Origin: Malus domestica
Lineage: Eukaryota > Streptophyta > Magnoliopsida > Rosales > Rosaceae
Length of the DNA stretch: 64,000 nt
NCBI RefSeq assembly: GCF_042453785.1
Contig: NC_091665.1
Span: 26,627,501-26,691,500, forward strand
Direction of reading: 5' to 3'
Made by a program: the position numbers and the translations under genes. Positions 51,499 to 62,155 of the stretch are shown here, piece after piece. The notes under the pieces were generated by a model that was not told the origin of the DNA, did no database searches, and was given only the letters and a program-made list of their open reading frames with translations. Position 1 is the first letter of the stretch, and each line of letters begins with the position of its first letter.

Positions 51499-52179
51499 TC
51501 ACAAAGGTTGCTTAGGAGAAGTCTCAGCAGTCGGTAGAGCCCCAGAAAGAGAAGGCACCGGAGGGGGATCATTTGGAGCCTCAGTACTGGACAGAACCCT
51601 AGAAGGAGGAGGCATCAGAGGTTGATCATTTGGAGCTTCATTACGCGGTACAGCCCCAGAAGACGAAGGCAATAAATGCCTTTGGAACAAACCCACAAAT
51701 CTCTGATGATCAAGTAAAACCTGACCATCAGTTTCCTTCATCTGGTCAAGCTTCCTCTTCATGTTTGTAGCATAGTCATGTGCGAGCCGGTGCAACTGTT
51801 TATTCTCATGCTTGAGCCCTCTAATCTCCTGTTTGAGACTCATCACTTCAGCCGCCAATGATTCAACTTGGCGGGTTCGAGCAAATAGGCGTTGGGCCAT
51901 ATTAGACACAGAACCTGCACACTGAACACTGAGAGCCAGCGAATCCTTAACAGCTAACTCATCAGACCGTTTGGAAAGTAGTCTGTTATCTTTGGGAGTG
52001 AGAAGGTTCCTGGCCACCACAGCAGCGGTCATATCATTCTTCATCACGGAATCTCCAACGGTAAGAGGACCAGTAGGGGAGACGAAGGATGGGCGCCATA
52101 TGTTGTCTGGAGAAGGTGGGGCTGCCTCTTCAACAAGGTTCAAGTCAAAACGACGGTCGGAGGGGCCAGACATTTTCAA
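51499..52179 (-). CDS. Retroelement-borne coiled-coil protein of unknown function (226 aa)
   Basis: Open ORF opposite in direction to the RTE gene. The N-terminus SDRRFDLNLVEEAAPPSP contains an FDLNL stretch resembling an EAR-type (DLN) co-repressor motif. A central predicted coiled coil (about 110-155: RQVESLAAEVMSLKQEI, HENKQLHRLAHD) is rich in Leu, Lys and Glu. The C-terminus is Pro/Ser-rich with a repeated unit (NEAPNDQPLMPPPSRVL / TEAPNDPPPVPSLSGAL). I recall near-identical ORFs scattered through apple and pear genomes, in keeping with a mobile element's gag-like or accessory protein, but I cannot name a family. No zinc knuckle, protease or RT. Start could be the first or third codon Met. 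Confidence 0.6.
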   Translation of the reverse strand: MKMSGPSDRRFDLNLVEEAAPPSPDNIWRPSFVSPTGPLTVGDSVMKNDMTAAVVARNLLTPKDNRLLSKRSDELAVKDSLALSVQCAGSVSNMAQRLFARTRQVESLAAEVMSLKQEIRGLKHENKQLHRLAHDYATNMKRKLDQMKETDGQVLLDHQRFVGLFQRHLLPSSSGAVPRNEAPNDQPLMPPPSRVLSSTEAPNDPPPVPSLSGALPTAETSPKQPL

Positions 52180-52335
52180 AGGTGTTGAAGAGAGAAGAGG
52201 TCGGACAAATCAAGATCTTAGAAGTGCAAGAATGAAGCTTCTACTGGTAGAGATTCAAGTGTGCTTTGGAACTTAATGCCAGCCCCTATAAAAATCTGCA
52301 CTCGACGGAGCTTCAGAAATCGAAGAGGCGCCTGC

Positions 52336-52560
52336 TCAGAAATCGAAGAGGCGTTTGCTTTCTCAAAAGCTGGGCTGCTTAGAGATCACGAGGGTTGATC
52401 TCAGAAATCGAAGAGGCGTTTGCTTTCTCAAAAGTTGGGCTGCTCAAAGACCACGAAGGCCGATCTCAGAAATCGAAGAGGCGCTCGCTTTCTCAAAAGC
52501 TGGGCTCCCCAGAGACCACGAGGGCCGATCTCAGAAATCGAAGAGGCACCTACTTTTCCA
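52336..52560. repeat. 65-bp tandem repeat, about 3.5 copies
   Basis: CAGAAATCGAAGAGGCG, CTTTCTCAAAAGCTGGGCT and CCACGAGGGCCGATCT recur at a 65-bp step. The ORFs here run through the repeat in several frames, so they are repeat by-products. Confidence 0.85.
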
Positions 52561-54308
52561 GCCTTGTCAGCACCTGTCACACGCACACTCAGCTTTGCGG
52601 AAATTATGGGCATTCTGTCAAAGACTTCTGGGGAGGTAGAAAACACATGAATCTTACTGGTCAATCACCCACTTCCCACACGCAACAATAGCTCATGGGT
52701 ACCACAGATAACTTTGCCAAAGTTCTCTGCCAAAGTTGAGCACGTGAAGCTTGCAGCTCCCACTACATCGCTCTGACCAAGAAGGGTAAAAGAATAGCAA
52801 AGAAACAGCACTAACAAAGTTTAGACCCATAAATTTTGAAGGTCTAGCTACCATATTATTACCCACAAGGGTAAAGGAACAGTACCACTGCTGGATAATT
52901 GGAAAGTCCCTGAGTGTCAACCTCTGTGCTTCGTGGCAAGGTAGACTAGCAAACATGCCCAACCTTTACTCACATTCGAGAAAACACTCCCAATAAGATT
53001 GCTTGCTCCAAAATCGAAGAGGCACCGTCCTCCGAATCTCGAGAGCCAGACTCCCAACATGACTACTTTCTTAAAAATCGAAGAGAGGGTAAAGGAACAG
53101 TACCATTGCTGGATAATTGGAAAGTCCCTGTGTGTCAACCTCTGTGCTTCGTGGCAAGGTAGACTAGCAAACATGCCCAACCTTTACTCACATTCGAGAA
53201 AACACTCCCAACAAGATTGCTTGCTCCAAAATCGAAGAGGCACCGCCCTCCGAATCTCGAGAGCTAGACTCCTAACATGATTACTTTCTCAAAAATCGAA
53301 GAGAGACTGCTCCCCGAATCTCGAGAGCCAGACCCCCAGCATGATTGCTTTCTCAAAAACCGATGAGGCATCGTTCTCCGAATCAATCGAAGAGGCGCTC
53401 GCTTTCTCAAAAGCTGGGCTGCTCAGAGACCACGAGGGCCGATCCCAGAAACCGAAGAGGCACCTACTTTTCTAGCCTTGTCAGCACCTGTCACACGCAC
53501 ACTCAGCTTTGCAGAAATTATGGGCATTCTGTCGAAGACTTCTGGGGAAGTAGAAAGCACATGAATCTTACTGTTCAATCACCCACTTCCCACACGCAAC
53601 AATAGCTCATGGGTACCACAGATAACTTTGCCAAAGTTCTCTGCCAAAGTTGAGCACGTGAAGCTTGCAGCTCCCATTACATCGCTCTGACCAAGAAAGG
53701 TAAAAGAATAGCAAAGAAACAGCACTAACAAAGTTTAGACACATAAATTTTGAAGGTCTAGCTACCATATTATTACCCACAAGGGTAAAGGAACAGTACC
53801 ACTGCTGGATAATTGGAAAGTCCCTGTGTGTCAACCTCTGTGCTTCGTGGCAAGGTAGACTAGCAAACATGCCCAACCTTTACTCACATTCGAGAAAACA
53901 CTCCCAACAAGATTGCTTGCTCCAAAATCGAAGAGGCACCGTCCTCCGAATCTCGAGAGCCAGACTCCCAACATGACTACTTTCTTAAAAATCGAAGAGA
54001 GGGTAAAGGAACAGTACCATTGCTGGATAATTGGAAAGTCCCTGTGTGTCAACCTTTGTGCTTCGTGGCAAGGTAGACTAGCAAACATGCCCAACCTTTA
54101 CTCACATTCGAGACAACACTCCCAACAAGATTGCTTGCTCCAAAATCGAAGAGGCACCGCCCTCCGAATCTCGAGAGCCAGACTCCCAACATGATTACTT
54201 CCTCAAAAATCGAAGAGACACTGCTCTCCGAATCTCGAGAGTCAGACCCTCAGCATGATTGCTTTCTCAAAAATCGAAGAGGCATCGTTCTCCGAATCTC
54301 GAGAGCCA
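52480..54308. repeat. 914-bp tandem duplication with inner repeats
   Basis: Sequence from about 52480 to 53393 recurs at about 53394-54308 with a constant 914-bp offset (for example ACTTTGCCAAAGTTCTCTGCC at 52709 and 53623). Inside each unit is a shorter repeat built on GGGTAAAGGAACAGTACCA and AATCGAAGAGGCACCG..CTCCGAATCTCGAGAG. Non-coding. Confidence 0.88.
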
Positions 54309-54963
54309 GATACCACAGACCACTTTTTCAAAGTGCTCTGACAGAGTTAAAACATGTGAAACTGGCAGCTCCCACTACCGTGCTATGACCAAGCAGGGTA
54401 AAGGAATAGCATTACTACTTGTTGTTAGGGAGGCTCCTATATATGCCGACCTCCATCCCCAATGGACAGGCAGACCTGCAAAAATGCTCAACCCTTCATC
54501 ATATCTGAGAGGGCACTCCCAACGAAGCCTTTCGAAATATTCAGCTTTCTTTCCCCCCGATAATACCTCTGCAAACAAGCTATACTAGAGCAAGAATATC
54601 TCATATCATCAGGGTTAAAAGCAAGAGTATCCCATATCATGCTTTTTCCCTGTCTTTTCTTTTGGCCTTGTTTTTACCTGCAAGACAAGGAGAAAGAGAG
54701 CAATCAGTCAGCACTTGGAATCAAGCTCCCAGCCAGGAACTGACAGCCTGGAACCCTTACCTGATTACTTACCTGGCATTGCTCTCGAGTACTCATCTTC
54801 AACATCTTATGTTTCCAGGGAAGATTCCGCATCTGCTTGAGGAACAGATAGGGCAAGTGCGAAGGATACAAGGAAGCATGTGGAGACAAGCGTAACAGCA
54901 CACGTGCCGATACATCCATTACTCTGTCAAAAGCAAAAGTATCCCATATCAGCAGGGTAGAAC
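54309..54963. other. LTR-like tail of the foreign segment, no gene
   Basis: Pyrimidine-rich and repeated phrases (AAGCAAGAGTATCCCATATCA near 54620, AAGCAAAAGTATCCCATATCA near 54930). ORFs up to 109 codons share no known domain. Likely untranslated or LTR-type sequence. Confidence 0.5.
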
Positions 54964-56312
54964 GTACTCTAGATTTGATGGACTTGTTTTGACCCTCAAA
55001 TTCTTCAGTCGGCCTTATACTCTGGAGGAAACCAGAAAACCCTCCAGCTCAGTTCAAGAATAAGCCTGTGGAAAGTTACTTCTTCAAAAGCAAAAGTATC
55101 TCATATCATCTCTTCTCAGTTTTCTTCTCTTTATCCTTCATGCTGCTGCAAGATGGGGAGAAGGTGAACAATCAGTCGGAGCTCTGATTGCTTACCTTGT
55201 CTGTCACCTCTTTCAGCAGACTCCCTAGCTCGGCGACTTGGGGGACTCCTACTACATGGTTTGTATCGCGCTTGACCAAGCCTGAAACTACAAGTAAGGT
55301 TCAAGTGAAATTGATACATTACCTTGTGCATCTCCACCAGTTAAAGATACCACCCCTGGATGGAGGAAGAGTACTTCCAGAGAAGATGCCACATCTACCT
55401 ATGAGACAGATAAGGCAAGTCAAGACGACACCACACTCCGATACTTAGAAGTTTCGTGATTACGAGATCATTCTTCCACAATATTTCCTAATGTCATTTG
55501 TACTAAATCATTCACTTGTACTCACTAAAGGAGAGCTTGAACCTATGTACTTGTGTAAACCCTTCACAATTAATGAGAACTCTTCTATTCCGTGGACGTA
55601 GCCAATCTGGGTGAACCACGTACATCTTGTGTTTGCTTTCCTATCTCTATCCATTTATATACTTATCCACACTAATGACCGGAGCAATCTAGCGAAGATC
55701 ACAAAAAGCGACCGTTTTCGCTACCTAGGATCTATCTTGCAAGAGAACGGAGAATTAGATGGAGATTTCAACCATAAAATACGAGCTGGATGGAAAGAGT
55801 GCATCCGGCGTGTTGTGTGACCGTCGTAGGCCACTGAAGCTCAAGGGAAAATTTTATAGGACGGCAATAAGGCCAGCGATGTTGTATGGCACAGAATGTT
55901 GGGTGGTGAAACATCAACACGTACACAAAATGGGTGTAGCGGAGATGAGGAGGCTTCGTGGGATGTGTGGGCACACGAGAAAGGATAAGATTGGGAATGA
56001 GGATATCCGAGGTAAAGTAGGAGTAGCCGAAATTGTAGGAAAGATGAGAGAAAATCGGCTCCGGTGATTTGGACATGTGCAAAGAAGGCCGACTGACGCT
56101 CCGGTTCGAAGATTGTGACTACGGGACAGAGGTTCAGGGCCGAAGGGGTAGAGGAAGACCTAGGAAAACTTTGGAAGAGACTCTAAGAAAAGACTTAGAG
56201 TACTTGGATCTAACGGAGGACATGACACAAAATCGAGCGCAATGGCGTTCTAGGATTCATATAGCCGACCCCACTTAGTGGGAAAAGGCTTTGTTGTTGT
56301 TGTTGTTGTTGT
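54964..56312 (+). repeat. LTR-like module joined to RTE 3' end with (TTG)n tail
   Basis: Matches 35205-36554 closely. First about 740 bp LTR-like (ending CGTGGACGTAGCCAATCTGGG and a short link), then RTE 3' coding sequence from AGCGACCGTTTTCG. The RTE part has frame damage (a deletion near 55795 and a TGA near 56067), so it is not translated as RT. Ends CCCACTTAGTGGGAAAAGG and (TTG)n. Confidence 0.85.
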
Positions 56313-56331
56313 TGATGCCTTTTGTATTGCT

Positions 56332-57607
56332 GTATGATGATCAAACAATATTTGGACAGTGGGAAGTGTTATTTCAAGATTCTAACGTATTTTTGTGTGT
56401 GGGTGAAGAAGGTAAATAACTCCAGGCTCCCAGCACGAGTACAATTTACAACATTGAAAAGGGGCTGCAAAAGAAAGAAAAATAAAAAAACAGTAAAAAA
56501 GTGGAAATTTAATTTCATCTCCAGTAACATAATTTCTGTGTCCTCAACGATATATCGAGTCTATCTGGTAATTTCCACCCCACATAAAGAAAAAATTTCA
56601 TGACACAAATTTATTGCCAGCGTAGTGTCCTGTACTGCAACGTTTATCTGGATGATGATCTTGAATTCTTGATGCAATGAATCTATTCTCTAAGATGATT
56701 TTAGAGAATATTAATACTGATACGGTGCAATTTGTCTCAAGATTTTAAAAATTTACAGTGACAAGTGGACAGACCCAGATTGGATTCCTTTGAATCTGTC
56801 TCTGGAATTTGTCTGTCCCTCCAATTAACAAATTATACTAACAGTTTTTATATGGTTTTCTAAAAAATAGATCCGAGTTATTTAACCGTCATGTCTTTGT
56901 TAAAAAATCAAAATTTAAAATTTAATTATTAAAATTCAGGAACATCTTTATGCCTTTGTTAAAAAACAAAAAATAAAATGAATTTTAATTATTAAAAATT
57001 CAAGAATATCCTATACTCCGTAGTACCATAAACGCCCAAATATAAGGAACCTTGTATGTTTTGCTTACTTCATATCTAATCAAAGCTACCATCTTGTCTG
57101 TAAATAAGCTTGGAAATCATTTGTACAAAGATTTCAAAGCATGTTTTATAATATGAATTTGAAAAAAAATGACAAAACTTTTCTACATTCATGTGGATGC
57201 CTTATTGCTATACATCAAATCAAACATATCCCCCCAAAAAAAAATACAGGAAGAGAAAAATTTTAGATACATTTCATGAGTCCTACATCTGTGTTTGCAT
57301 ATTGCGAATTTGAGTTAATCCAAAATGTCTATGTGCCCTTGAAAACTGCAGTTTCATTCGCTACCGAGATTTCCTGTAAAAGAAGATGATGAATGATGTC
57401 AAAATAAGCATGTCTACACTGTACGCGAGACACTGAATGATCAGAATTGCAGATTGATTTACGTGACTAAACTAAAAACAAAAAGGATATGCAGACAAAA
57501 ACTTATTCGGAGCAAAATAATTCAACTGACACGGATGAATTTCACCGGGGAAGCTATGAATATGGGAGCACTATCCAAAGATGAATAGATGAACCATCTC
57601 TCAGAAC
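56332..57607. other. Intergenic part of duplication copy 2, no gene
   Basis: Continues the CDPK 3' flank after the insertion, collinear with 20311-21465. From about 57480 it enters sequence absent from copy 1, which leads to the 3' end of the plastid-type gene. No ORF supported. Confidence 0.6.
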
Positions 57608-59750
57608 CTATTTACGATGATCAAGCCAAATATGTTGGGACAGAATCCTTAGCTGGTTTGTTCTTGTCATTGGATGCTGACATGCTGCACCAAACATTGA
57701 AAACCAAAAATAAACGAGCCTATACGTTGCTGTGCTTGAGAAGGTGCATCTTGATGTGATGGCACGTCCATGATCTAACAACCATCCTACCTTGCTGCAA
57801 GTATCACCATCTTTACTTTCTTTTATGGAACACCACAGCCGCTTGGGAAGCAATACGAGACCACTTTCATCTCTCATGGAGCTCTGCTCACTGTTGACTA
57901 AAAGTTCTTGAAGAACATTCTGTTCATCAAGTTCACATTATATACTTATTAGACGAGGGAGTTACAAGAAATCCGACAAATAAATGACTATCTACCAAAT
58001 CGATGGATAGGAGGCCATAACTTCAGAAAATATCAAAGAAAAGATATTAAAGAGTGACATAAAATGATCAATGAAGATTCAATGAAAGAAATATGTTGAT
58101 GTTTTGTGATGCCCACAGTGACAAAAACAACAAATGAAGTGAACGTACAGAGTGAGCAAAGTGCCTAACTTTTAACCAAACAAAAGAATGTTTTGAACCG
58201 CTTCAGCAGACTTAAAGATTTTCAAGGATTTTTGCTTAGGTTAAGCATGTCATAGAAATATACACACATAACCAAAAGGAGGAGGATCAACTCACATTTT
58301 GAGTACCACGGAAACTGGCAACAGCACCGAGACCCCGCCAAGTTCCAACAACTTCTGAAGCTTCCAGTGCAGCCGTACAAGCAAAAGCAGAATCACGGAT
58401 AGCACATCCACCTAATTGATCCCCATTTCTGAATGGCCCATACCAATTCTCACAGTAAACTCTAATATTCTGCAGCATCATCTTCTCATTCTCTATGCGG
58501 ATGACCTGAATTATTCTCACCCGAGACTCTTTATCTTGAGGATTGATCAAGCAATACTCCAACTCCTGTAACTTATACGTACCCTTATCCTGAATTGGCA
58601 AGACAGACACATAACATCCGCTACACTGATATGCAAAGGCAAAAACTTTGTTACTCAGACCACCAACATTCTTCTCAATGACTCTATATCGAGTAGCAGC
58701 ATCAGCTTCACATCCAACGGTAGGAAGTAGCTCTATATTCTAGTATACAAGAATGTGCTCATCTGGGTTAGCAAGAGTCGAGCATTGAGTCTGCCAATCG
58801 AAAACCTTAACCTCCCACTCCCTGTAAGCTTCAGGCACTACATTCTCTGGAAGTTCTATAGGATACCCTTCCCTTGTGAAGTCCGCTCCATGGCCATCCC
58901 ATTCCCCGGACACATTTCTGGCAAATTCGGACCACGCTTGAACACATAAAAGAGATAGATAAAAGAGAAATTGAATTACAGTGCACCATAAATATATCAA
59001 CTTTTAGATTCTAGACGTCAGATAGTTAACATAACAAATGGAAATTTGACCATCATATCTCTTATCCAGTGCCTTCTCTACTATGAATGAAACCGGGTAT
59101 TAAATACCTGACCGTTTTAGATTACCCGATTGCAATTTCTTTGGAAATTAATCATAAAAATCATACATTTTATCACTCAATTTCCCATTTATCCTCTTCC
59201 TATCATCTGCTACGCAACCCTAATCCAAAAAATGCAACCCTTATCCAGTTCTCTTTCTTCTATCAAACTGGGTACTTAATAACTGGCCATTTTACATTGC
59301 CAGCCTGAAAATTCTTTACAAAGTAATAACTAAAATTTTACATTTCCATTACACCATTTCCCACTTATGCAGTTGCTCTAAATATCAATGCAAAGATGCA
59401 GACTTTTTTTATGCTACAATAACAATCAGATGATTTTAACAGAACCTAAAAAAAATCCAGAACTAAACAAGCAGATTTTTGGCAAAAGCGCTTAAAATAC
59501 ACTCACCAGGAGCAAAAGTAGAAGTGGGATTGAAGCCATTGCTGTGGTCCTCCTCCTGGAGCTGCAGCTTAACATCTGAGACGGCGATGTTGGAGGAGGA
59601 AGAGGCGGCACTCTGGACAATCTGACCGCTCTGGCGGAGGTTGTGAGGCTGTTGGAATTGGGGGCTGGAGGGCATTTTGGGAGAGGGCAGAGAAGTGCTT
59701 AGGCTTAAAGCTGTGGTGTGGGGGATTATGCTGTTTAGAGCCAATGCCAT
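57608..59750 (-). pseudogene. Plastid-type conserved protein of unknown function, one in-frame stop
   Basis: Exons on the minus strand: 59750-59507 (MALALNSII, a Ser/Ala-rich transit-peptide-like start), 58936-58296 and 57919-57608, joining in frame with proper GT..AG signals (398 aa). The second exon has a conserved-looking core: WSEFARNVSGEWDGHGADF, VPEAYREWEVKVFDWQTQC, GCEADAATRYRV, ENWYGPFRNGDQLGGCAIRD. I recognise the pattern of a conserved plant/cyanobacterial-type protein but not a name. A TAG at 58742-58740, after HILVY, truncates it in mid-core. In exon 3 the sequence after CTFSSTA looks non-homologous; a donor CAAC|GTATAG at about 57726 may be the real exon end. Copy 1 is even more damaged. 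Confidence 0.75.
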
Positions 59751-60665
59751 GTGAGAAGTTTTTATCCGACTGTTTTTAAGAGAATCTCTTAGCATTTCTT
59801 CTTAAAAAAATATATAGAAAGATTATGAGGGATATAATTTTCTTTCTTGAGAGTTCATCTTTTCGCTTGGACGCAATATTCACGTGGGCATTCATCCATT
59901 TTATCATTCATCGTTTGGTATATGGAGAATTAGATCAGAATGGATAAGACACAATTTTCAAGGTATGTTCAACAAAGAAATGAAAAAATTAGACCAACTT
60001 AGATGTAGGAGATGAATTGATCAAAAAGAAAACTTATAAATTCTAATCATCCTCCCAAAATTATAGGATGAGAAGGGAAAAGTTTCTTTTCCGATCCTCT
60101 TCTAATCCACTCTGAATGAAAAATTATTATATTCTAACTTCAATATACCATGAATTTAGAGGGTTATCTAATCTAATTCAATCCAATGCAATCAGATCCT
60201 TATACCAAACAAAGCCTTAGTAAGTTGTCATATTCCAGTCAATCCTAAACATTTTGATGTTTGAATGCGTATAGAAGCCTTCCTTAGATAAAGATAGGCG
60301 ATTTGCATACACAAATTTTACCTGTTGCACATTCTTATTTATTTATGAATTTTAATTAATCAACGAGAATAACATAAATAAACAAAGGCGTGTGAAGTTT
60401 TCTTATTGGTCTTAGGTCATTCATTTGCCCGATCAGAATATGGATTTTAGCATGGCCGAGTAATAGCAGGCCAGAAGAAAACAAGGCCCATTAGCGAGTT
60501 CAGACCAAAAAGGAAAGAACATGCGACGACGACGTCGTCCCGGACGGTTTTCTTCTTGCTTGTGGCTCACTCTGTGGCAACAAATTCTCAGAGCCCAGTG
60601 TCCTCCAATGGCTCTAGGGATCTGAAAGCACCAAATTTACAAAGAAAACCAAACAGAGCGTAACA

Positions 60666-61774
60666 ATGGAGTACAGGAAGCTCAAAGATCAGGTATATCC
60701 CGTATAAATTACCAGATTTCTTTCTGCAAACCTCAAATTTTCAACCTTTTTTCAGTACCCATTTGATCTAATTGCAGGATCAAGACGAATCATCAGCCCC
60801 CGGAGACCTCGAAAGCTTGCCCAACTTTTGCTATTTTGTTCCAATTGATTGAAATTTGGTATTTTTTTAATTTAATTTAACTTGATGAATGGTTTTGGGT
60901 TGATTGGAATAGGTCGGCTGTTACTATAGCTTTGACCGTTTTGACCAGTTCACAAGCAATATTGATTGTGTGGTCGAAGAGGGCCGGCAAGTATGAGTAT
61001 AGTGTCACCCCTGCAAATTTCGCGTGACTTGAAATGCGTTGTGTGTTGGGAATTAGGTGGAGGCTTTGAAGTGTGCAATATCGCTTGCTGCTTTGGCGCG
61101 AATCTGGAGGAATGAAGGTGTTATTGAAGATAACAGGTTTTGCATTGCAACTTTTTATGGGTTTGAAAGTTGTTCATTGTTGTTGAATTATAGTAATGTT
61201 ATGGGAGAACTCGATTCTGTTCGCGTTGTATAATGTTTTGGGTTTGAGGATTGACTATATGCTAAGCGACGTGAAGAGACTTAAACCCCAAGTTACATGA
61301 TTATATTCTGCCTTTGAATTAGGTTGAGTGCAAAACTGGATGAAGTTATTGTATATCAGATTCCGGCATTTCTTTACCTAGTCAAGAATTTGCTTCAGGT
61401 TGGTTGCTGTTGTATGTTTTCTGTTTGCGTCAGTAAATTGCGTCCTTTTACTTTCTGATGTGTAATTACATCTAATGCTCATTTGTATGTGGCAGTATTA
61501 TATATTTGCGTATGTGGATGCTCCGGGTTATCAAATACTGAAGAACTTCAACATTATCAGTACTGGAATTTTGTACAGAATCATACTCAAGAGAAAGTAA
61601 GTAAATACGACTACGCTAAGCTGCCTATTTGTGTGCTGCTGTATACTGTTGGCTGAAGATACAGTTCTTATGAACTTTTGTTTCTACCTGTATTTACTGC
61701 AGGTTAAGTGAGATCCAATGGGCCGCTTTCATTATACTATGTGCAGGGTGAACTACTGCACAACTGAACCCAAA
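60666..61774 (+). pseudogene. Nucleotide-sugar transporter (CMP-sialic acid transporter-like) pseudogene, copy 2
   Basis: Pieces: 60666-60692 (MEYRKLKDQ), from 60778 (DQDESSAPGDLES, with about 55 bp lost so its donor is gone), about 60911-61021 (SQAILIVWSKRAGK; its donor deleted), 61057-61136 (VEALKCAISLAALARIWRNEG), 61323-61398 (DEVIVYQIPAFLYLVKNLLQ), 61496-61596 (YYIFAYVDAPGYQILKNFNI) and 61703-61774 (LSEIQWAAFIILCAG then TGA at 61749). Golgi-type antiporters of this group exchange nucleotide sugars for nucleotide monophosphates. Here about half of the protein is present, with a premature stop, and the gene is cut off by a copia fragment. It keeps later exons that copy 1 has lost. Confidence 0.88.
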
Positions 61775-61814
61775 GTAAGTGTGATCACTACCATATTTTT
61801 CTATTCAGTATCTG

Positions 61815-62155
61815 ATTGAATTTATGCTGAGTTTTTCTCCGGGGATTCCCATAACTCCTTTGCTGTCTTGCACAGAGAATAAATGTCGTCAAGATTGTCA
61901 TCCAAACTATTCAGCATATAATTCTTGCAACAAAACTCAGAATGATTCCAAACTTCAATTGCCATGACAGTCTCTTTCGTCATCGGATTCTCATTAGACT
62001 TCGGAGCTTCTTCATTGACAACATGAGCGAGATTCATAGTTGTCAGGAAAAACAACATCTTCTCTTGTCATCTCTTGAAATCCAGCCCTTTGAACTTCTC
62101 AGGCTTTTCAAAGTATTTTGGCACAGCGCCATTCACATTCACATATTGTTGATCC
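61815..62155 (-). pseudogene. Copia-type gag fragment
   Basis: Minus-strand translation gives KYFEKPEKFKGLDFKR, a TGA, then QEKMLFFLTTMNLAHVV and CKTAKELWESPEKN. This is the layout of the UBN2/gag N-terminus of Ty1/copia elements. One stop and no pol; no LTR seen next to it. It abuts the broken end of the transporter pseudogene. Confidence 0.75.

Larger units (their letters stand above)
47975..56312 (+). mobile_element. 8.3-kb composite retroelement: RTE LINE plus LTR-like cargo
   Basis: A 19-bp target duplication, TGATGCCTTTTGTATTGCT (47956-47974 and 56313-56331), brackets the unit; copy 1 has the single empty site near 20290. It starts AACTCCGCCTATGTCTTAC, has an open RTE-type ORF (48080-51238), then at about 51237 leaves the RTE sequence. 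A 4.4-kb foreign segment follows: a coiled-coil ORF on the minus strand, 65-bp and 914-bp tandem repeats and an LTR-like module. At about 55704 it re-enters RTE sequence, repeating about 600 bp of RTE 3' end, with a (TTG)n tail. A 5'-truncated sibling lies at 35205. Long duplications and simple tails are typical of target-primed LINE insertion. Confidence 0.85.
44954..61300 (+). repeat. Segmental duplication, copy 2 (partner 17110-25278)
   Basis: Collinear with copy 1 through the CDPK, its 3' flank, the plastid-type gene and the transporter gene. It is interrupted by the 8.3-kb composite retroelement at 47975. Copy 2 keeps about 1.97 kb of the plastid-type gene that copy 1 lost, and the later transporter exons. 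The left border is inside CDPK exon 1, so the breakpoint itself created the LRR-kinase junction. Confidence 0.9.

Noticed and set aside
52355..54588. Multiple ORFs of 76-109 codons, several nearly identical pairs
   Set aside because: They are products of the 65-bp and 914-bp tandem repeats, open in several frames at once.
55188..55448. 86-codon ORF, also at 35422-35682
   Set aside because: Conserved between the two retroposon copies only because the copies are young; no domain, and it lies in the LTR-like module.
56290..56312. (TTG)n as an independent microsatellite
   Set aside because: It directly precedes the target duplication and follows the RTE 3' end here and at 36532, so it is the element's tail.
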